A stretch of DNA of 8,125 nt from Clostridiales bacterium (GTDB taxonomy: Bacteria > Bacillota > Clostridia > Oscillospirales > Oscillospiraceae), in contig JAJQAS010000279.1 of the NCBI GenBank assembly GCA_021203685.1, forward strand, positions 1 through 8,125, in the 5' to 3' direction. The notes under the pieces were generated by a model, which was not told the DNA's origin, searched no databases, and saw only the letters and a program-made list of their open reading frames with translations. Position 1 is the first letter of the stretch. Each line of letters begins with the position of its first letter. A program made the translations under genes and the position numbers. Below, one piece after another: positions 5,582-8,125 of the stretch.

Positions 5582-5598
5582 GCGGCCTCACAGGCCGC
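5582..5598 (+). promoter_or_regulatory. GC-rich hairpin in the leader of the beta-helix gene
   Basis: GCGGCCT-CAC-AGGCCGC is a perfect 7-bp stem ending 8 bases before the Shine-Dalgarno (GAAAGGATGG, 5607-5616). It lies inside the predicted leader and has no T-tract, so it is not a terminator. An mRNA-stabilising or translational role is possible. Confidence 0.45.
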
Positions 5599-5624
5599 GG
5601 CAGTCAGAAAGGATGGTCACAAGC

Positions 5625-6290
5625 ATGGATACCATTCAAATCAAGGACCTTTATGACCTGGACCACACCCTGGCGGGGGACTACCTGCGCCAGTTCACCT
5701 ACCCCTGGGAGGCGCTGGACGGCATCGGCGCGTTGATTGCCGCCCTGGGCCCTCAGCTGGACCCGGCGGAATACCAGCAGGTGTCCGAGGGCGTTTGGGT
5801 GGCCCGCAGCGCCACCGTCGCCCCCACCGCCTACCTGGGCAAAAACTGCATCATCGGCAAAAACACCGAGGTGCGCCACGGGGCTTTCGTCCGGGGCAAT
5901 GCCCTGGTGGGCGAGGACTGCGTGGTGGGCAACTCTGTAGAGCTGAAAAACGTCATCCTCTTTGACCACGTCCAGACCCCCCATTACAACTACGTGGGGG
6001 ACAGCATCCTGGGCTATTACTCCCACATGGGAGCCGGTTCCATCACCAGCAACGTGAAGAGCGACAAGACCCTGGTGGTGGTCAAGGACGGGGAGCAGCG
6101 CTGGGAGACCGGACGGAAGAAGTTCGGCGCCATGTTGGGCGACCACGTCGAGGTGGGGTGCAACTCGGTTTTGAATCCCGGCACGGTGGTCGGCCGGGGC
6201 AGCCACATCTATCCCCTCTCCTGCGTCCGGGGCGTGGTGCCGCCCAGGAGCATCTACAAGACCGGCGGCGTGGTGGTCCCCCAGCGGTAA
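5625..6290 (+). CDS. Left-handed beta-helix (hexapeptide repeat) protein, GlmU-like
   Basis: This 221-residue protein has an alpha-helical N-terminal part (1-57) and a left-handed parallel beta-helix from about 58 to 205. Hexapeptide repeats are visible as VARSATVAPTAYLG, CIIGKNTEVRHGAFVRG and ALVGEDCVVGNSVELKNVIL. The stretch HYNYVGDSILGYYSHMGAGS (120-139) and the end GVVVPQR resemble the acetyltransferase half of GlmU and related sugar-nucleotide proteins. The pyrophosphorylase half of GlmU is absent. Such proteins usually act as trimers that transfer acyl groups to sugar phosphates; the real substrate is unknown. I chose the ATG at 5625 because GAAAGGATGG ends 8 bases upstream. An ATG at 5613 would sit inside that Shine-Dalgarno and is unlikely. 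It is a single-gene unit with its own promoter. Confidence 0.85.
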   Translation: MDTIQIKDLYDLDHTLAGDYLRQFTYPWEALDGIGALIAALGPQLDPAEYQQVSEGVWVARSATVAPTAYLGKNCIIGKNTEVRHGAFVRGNALVGEDCVVGNSVELKNVILFDHVQTPHYNYVGDSILGYYSHMGAGSITSNVKSDKTLVVVKDGEQRWETGRKKFGAMLGDHVEVGCNSVLNPGTVVGRGSHIYPLSCVRGVVPPRSIYKTGGVVVPQR

Positions 6291-6297
6291 AGAGCGC

Positions 6298-6330
6298 AAA
6301 AAGTCCCCGGAGAGATGAACTCTCCGGGGA
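6298..6330 (-). terminator. Strong terminator of the minus-strand operon
   Basis: TCCCCGGAGAG (6304-6314) and CTCTCCGGGGA (6320-6330) form a perfect 11-bp stem with loop ATGAA. Read on the minus strand the stem is followed by C and TTTTT (6298-6302), a standard rho-independent terminator for transcription arriving from the right. On the plus strand no T-tract follows, though the hairpin lies 13 bases after the stop of the beta-helix gene and may protect its mRNA 3' end. Confidence 0.75.
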
Positions 6331-6386
6331 AGTATACGGTCGAAATTATGGTTTCTGGTTATCCCTTTTACTCAGCTTTGTGCTAG

Positions 6387-6532
6387 AAACCCCTCCGCCG
6401 TCAAGCGGCACTTCCGAAGCTGCGCTTCTCCCTGCGCCACCGCCTAAAGGTTGTGGCCCGCCTCCGCCGTCAAGCGGCACTTCCGGGGCTTTGCCCCTCC
6501 CTGCCCTTTCAGGGGGGCAAGGGGGGTCAGTC
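6387..6532 (+). repeat. Composite palindromic intergenic repeat, copy D
   Basis: This is the longest member of the A-D family. It starts AAACCCCTCCGCCG and ends with CCCTTTCAGGGGGGCAAGGGGGGTCAGT. Inside, a 43-base module occurs twice (6392-6434 and 6461-6503), both starting CCTCCGCCGTCAAGCGGCAC and both ending TCCCTG, separated by a CCGCCTAAAGGTTGTGG hairpin like that of copy C. The element lies between the last gene of the minus-strand operon and that operon's terminator. Confidence 0.75.
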
Positions 6533-6564
6533 ACCAAACGGTAGTTCTTCGTGGAAAACTTGTA

Positions 6565-6987
6565 CTATTCCCCCTCGTCGATGGCCTCCTGGCCCTGGAG
6601 GGTCAGGGCGGCGCTGCCCGGCTCCAGCATTGGCTCCGCGCCGGGCGCGGCGGCGGACCGGGCGAACTGCCGGTAGAGGGCAGAACGCTCCCAGCTGGCA
6701 TAGTCGAAGCCGGAGAGAGGGATGCCGTAATCCAGGGTGATCAGCCCCCGCCGCTGGAGCTGGAGCAGAGCGGTCCCCGCTGTGCGCAGCTCCTCCTGGG
6801 TGGCTTCCGGCCCGGTGAGATACACCGGCGCGGACATGACAAAAGACAACTCCGGGTTTTCCGGGCTGCGCAGCAAGAACCGGGCCACTGGGAGGAAAGC
6901 GTTCCGGGCCAGCAGGTCCAGCAATTGGCGCTCCGGGTCGGTCAGGGGCGCGGGGGTGCCGCACCCGCCGCAGTTGGGACAGGGCAT
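6565..6987 (-). CDS. Hypothetical protein with Cys-rich N-terminus
   Basis: I do not recognise this 140-residue protein as a named family. It begins MPCPNCGGCGTP, with Cys3, Cys6 and Cys9 spaced CxxCxxC, suggesting a small metal-binding site or half of a zinc ribbon. The middle (about 15-105) is rich in leucine and predicted helix. The stretch TALLQLQRRGLITLDYGIPL looks like the end of a winged-helix domain (recognition helix followed by a beta-hairpin wing), and the C-terminal LTLQGQEAID resembles the last helix seen in such proteins. A DNA-binding or regulatory role is possible but unproven. No signal peptide or membrane segment is seen. The start is supported by GGAGG on the minus strand (6994-6998) with 6-base spacing. 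It is the second gene of a two-gene operon, 29 bases after the upstream gene's stop. Confidence 0.7.
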   Translation of the reverse strand: MPCPNCGGCGTPAPLTDPERQLLDLLARNAFLPVARFLLRSPENPELSFVMSAPVYLTGPEATQEELRTAGTALLQLQRRGLITLDYGIPLSGFDYASWERSALYRQFARSAAAPGAEPMLEPGSAALTLQGQEAIDEGE

Positions 6988-7016
6988 GAGATGCCTCCAA
7001 TCAAAACAAAATCAAC

Positions 7017-7667
7017 TTAGGCCGTGGCCTGGCTGTGAATGATCCCCCGCAGATACCAGCCGTTGTCCTCCCAGACGAACACCAGTTTCAGCGCCGACCA
7101 GTCCAGGTTGTCGTCCCCCTGGCCGGGCAGGTAGCAGTCCACAAAGCGGCAGCCGGGGTACGCTTCGGCCACGTTCTCCTGGGCGTTGCCAGTGTAGAGG
7201 ACGGTGTCCACCCCAAAGGAGGGACAGGCGGTATAGTCCGCATCCCACAAAAAATCAAGGAGATACTCCGATATGGTCATCTTCATGGGTTCCCCGTCGC
7301 CCGGCGTGACGCCCCAGACGTAACTGGTGGTCTCAGACTCGGCGTTTTTCAGCTCCTTGGCGGTGAGGGTCACATCGGTGGAGAAGTCCACCGTGGAATA
7401 GGGGGTAAAGGTCACGCCCTCGTCCGGGTCCGCCAGTTTAGACAGGGCGGAGTAGTCCCGGCTGTTCAGAGCGTCCAGCACGTCCATCGCGGCGGTGAGA
7501 AGGGCGGTGTTGCTGCCATTGTTGCCGCCGTTCTCGCTGGAATCGGACTGGAACACCGACAGGGACAGCCCCTTGCTGCCGGAGGAAATGCCGCGCAGCA
7601 CAAAACCGGCGGCCAGCCCAATCAGAAGCGCAACGATCACTGCAAAAATTGCGGCGCGCCGTGTCAT
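7017..7667 (-). CDS. Membrane-anchored or secreted protein, possible NTF2-like fold
   Basis: This 216-residue protein has basic residues MTRR, then a hydrophobic segment (about 5-24, AAIFAVIVALLIGLAAGFVL) that acts as a signal anchor or uncleaved signal peptide. A Ser/Gly/Asn-rich linker (28-53) follows, then an extracellular domain. The pattern ALNSRDYSALSKLADPDEGV, then FTPYSTVDFS, YVWGVTPGDGEP, and a C-terminal KLVFVWEDNGWYLRGIIHSQ resembles small extracellular Firmicutes proteins with an NTF2-like, cone-shaped fold. That similarity is from memory and the function is unknown. No lipobox Cys is present. The ATG at 7667 has AAAAGGAG (7677-7684) 9 bases upstream. An in-frame ATG at 7709 lies within the -10 region of the promoter and can be excluded. 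It is the first gene of the minus-strand operon. Confidence 0.75.
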   Translation of the reverse strand: MTRRAAIFAVIVALLIGLAAGFVLRGISSGSKGLSLSVFQSDSSENGGNNGSNTALLTAAMDVLDALNSRDYSALSKLADPDEGVTFTPYSTVDFSTDVTLTAKELKNAESETTSYVWGVTPGDGEPMKMTISEYLLDFLWDADYTACPSFGVDTVLYTGNAQENVAEAYPGCRFVDCYLPGQGDDNLDWSALKLVFVWEDNGWYLRGIIHSQATA

Positions 7668-7700
7668 GCAAATCAGCTCCTTTTCTCCATAGATAGTAGT

Positions 7701-7729
7701 ATTATACACGATATGACTCTGGTATGCAA
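7701..7729 (-). promoter_or_regulatory. Sigma-A-type promoter of the minus-strand operon
   Basis: On the minus strand, -35 TTGCAT (7724-7729) and a perfect -10 TATAAT (7701-7706) are spaced 17 bases apart. The transcript would start near 7694, about 27 bases before the ATG at 7667. This placement rules out the upstream in-frame ATG at 7709 as the start codon. Confidence 0.85.
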
Positions 7730-7743
7730 CAACAAATGGTTAC

Positions 7744-7768
7744 AAACAAAAACATTTTGTTTTTGTTT
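7744..7768. repeat. Perfect A/T-rich inverted repeat upstream of the minus-strand promoter
   Basis: AAACAAAAACA (7744-7754) and TGTTTTTGTTT (7758-7768) are perfect 11-bp arms with a TTT loop. They lie 14 bases upstream of the -35 of the minus-strand operon promoter. The place suits an activator site or UP-like element; the A-tract phasing could also bend DNA. Confidence 0.5.
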
Positions 7769-7887
7769 TCGCCGCTTCCCGTATTGTGGCGTATTGGTTC
7801 AATCGTTTTGTTATTGGTGTTGATTCATAACCGGTGAAACCTGTTCTATTTTCCCGTAAATTGTTCCAGCGTTATTTTTCGGGACTA

Positions 7888-7928
7888 GTTGGGTTTTTGT
7901 TGGGTTTTTGCTGGGCTGTTGGGTTTTC
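7888..7928 (+). repeat. Imperfect tandem repeat with 11-base unit
   Basis: GTTGGGTTTTT (7888-7898), GTTGGGTTTTT (7899-7909), a shortened GCTGGGCT (7910-7917) and GTTGGGTTTTC (7918-7928). The 11-base period is close to one helical turn, so the G-runs face the same side of the DNA. Confidence 0.65.
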
Positions 7929-8015
7929 CTATCTATTGAAAAATTCTAGGGGTGTCTTATCTCTATAGTTTGGCTTTTTTGGCTTTTTTAAGATTTTCGA
8001 TATTCTACAAAACTT

Positions 8016-8030
8016 AGCAAACGTTTACAA
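8016..8030 (-). promoter_or_regulatory. CcpA cre-like site
   Basis: On the minus strand the sequence reads TTGTAAACGTTTGCT, which fits every position of the published cre consensus WTGNAANCGNWNNCW. The centre AAACGTTT is palindromic, so other LacI-family regulators could also fit. A weak promoter-like pair (TTGGCT at 7979-7984, TATTCT at 8001-8006, spacing 16) lies just upstream on the plus strand, which would put the site near its start point. No gene controlled by it is visible in the window. Confidence 0.4.
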
Positions 8031-8050
8031 CATACTACACCAAGCAAAAT

Positions 8051-8072
8051 AAAGCCAACCGGTTTGGCTTTT
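8051..8072. terminator. Terminator-like hairpin near the right edge
   Basis: AAAGCCAA (8051-8058) and TTGGCTTT (8064-8071) form a perfect 8-bp stem with loop CCGGT. A T follows on the plus strand and TTTATTTT-like sequence is on the minus strand, so the minus direction has the better T-tract. Confidence 0.5.
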
Positions 8073-8125
8073 GAAGTGCCCCCTGTCAAGTAGACAGTGA
8101 AAAAACGAAAGAAGATTTGCTTGAG
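8072..8125 (+). mobile_element. Possible left end of an IS3-family element (partial)
   Basis: The sequence TGAAGTGCCCCCTGTCAAGT followed by AGACAGTGAAAAAACG resembles, from memory, the terminal inverted repeats of IS3-type elements in Clostridia, which begin with TG and contain a run of C followed by CTGTC...GACAG. The short inverted repeat CTGTC-AAGTA-GACAG is at 8083-8097. No transposase reading frame is visible because the window ends here, so this is a tentative call. Confidence 0.35.

Larger units (their letters stand above)
5393..5624. other. Divergent intergenic region
   Basis: These 232 bases separate the minus-strand EutN-like gene and the plus-strand beta-helix gene. They hold the Shine-Dalgarno of the former (5400-5406), small palindromes (CCGCG-GGTAT-CGCGG at 5407-5421 and GCCG-GAAT-CGGC), the promoter of the latter (5523-5550), a short tandem duplication (AGACACCA twice) and a leader hairpin (5582-5598). 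I found no convincing promoter for the minus-strand gene. Confidence 0.55.
7730..8125. other. AT-rich gene-free region at the right edge
   Basis: No protein gene is supportable in these 396 bases, which are clearly richer in A and T than the genes to the left. The stretch contains a perfect A/T palindrome (7744-7768), an imperfect 11-base tandem repeat (7888-7928), T-rich direct repeats (TTTGGCTTTT near 7971-7989), a cre-like site (8016-8030), a terminator-like hairpin (8051-8072) and a possible IS left end (8072-8125). Composition and content suggest an accessory junction or the control region of a gene to the right. Confidence 0.6.

Noticed and set aside
3589..6545. Similarity of GTCACAAACGGATAG (3589) and GTCACCAAACGGTAG (after repeat D)
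   Set aside because: The match is about a dozen bases with two indels. It may be an edge of the repeat family but is too short to claim.
7888..7928. 11-base tandem repeat considered as a replication-origin iteron
   Set aside because: There are too few units, one is shortened, and there is no DnaA-box cluster or replication initiator gene nearby.

Overview
The window looks like chromosomal DNA of a GC-rich member of the Clostridia, probably the Oscillospiraceae (Flavonifractor/Oscillibacter/Lawsonibacter-like). The evidence is GGAGG-type ribosome binding sites, sigma-A-type promoters, Firmicutes-type YchF and a 448-residue Pgi, strong G/C-ending codon bias, and GC-rich palindromic repeats between genes. 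The lineage is an inference from these features, not from a search.

Layout. Positions 1-288 hold two palindromic repeats and no gene. Then come an ArsC/Spx-family thioredoxin-fold protein (289-648) and the ATPase YchF (692-1786), probably one operon. A clear promoter at 1863-1891 drives pgi (1961-3307). Downstream of pgi lie two diverged copies of a multi-hairpin module (3311-3387, 3400-3474), a second copy of the last 35 codons of pgi (3477-3586), and a palindromic repeat (3642-3710). Next are a small membrane-anchored protein with an L7/L12 C-terminal-like segment (3780-4067) and its terminator, then an AqpZ-type aquaporin (4410-5078) with a well-formed promoter. A lone bacterial-microcompartment vertex-type protein (EutN/CcmL) faces it on the minus strand (5159-5392). 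A left-handed beta-helix, GlmU-like protein (5625-6290) diverges from it. A composite palindromic repeat (6387-6532) follows. A two-gene minus-strand operon comes next: a secreted or membrane-anchored protein (7017-7667) followed by a Cys-rich N-terminus protein (6565-6987). The last 400 bases are AT-rich and gene-free, with tandem repeats, a cre-like site, a terminator-like hairpin and possibly the start of an IS3-type element at the right edge.

The recognisable genes are mainly housekeeping: glycolysis/gluconeogenesis (pgi), translation-associated ATPase (ychF), water transport (aquaporin) and a sugar-nucleotide-type hexapeptide protein. They do not form one pathway. The most unusual point is the 3' end of pgi. 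A second copy of its tail lies about 170 bases downstream, differs at ten base positions that are all synonymous, and is separated from the gene only by paired structured repeats. This resembles the footprint of an element that enters a conserved gene and supplies a replacement 3' end. No defence system, CRISPR array or complete mobile element is visible.
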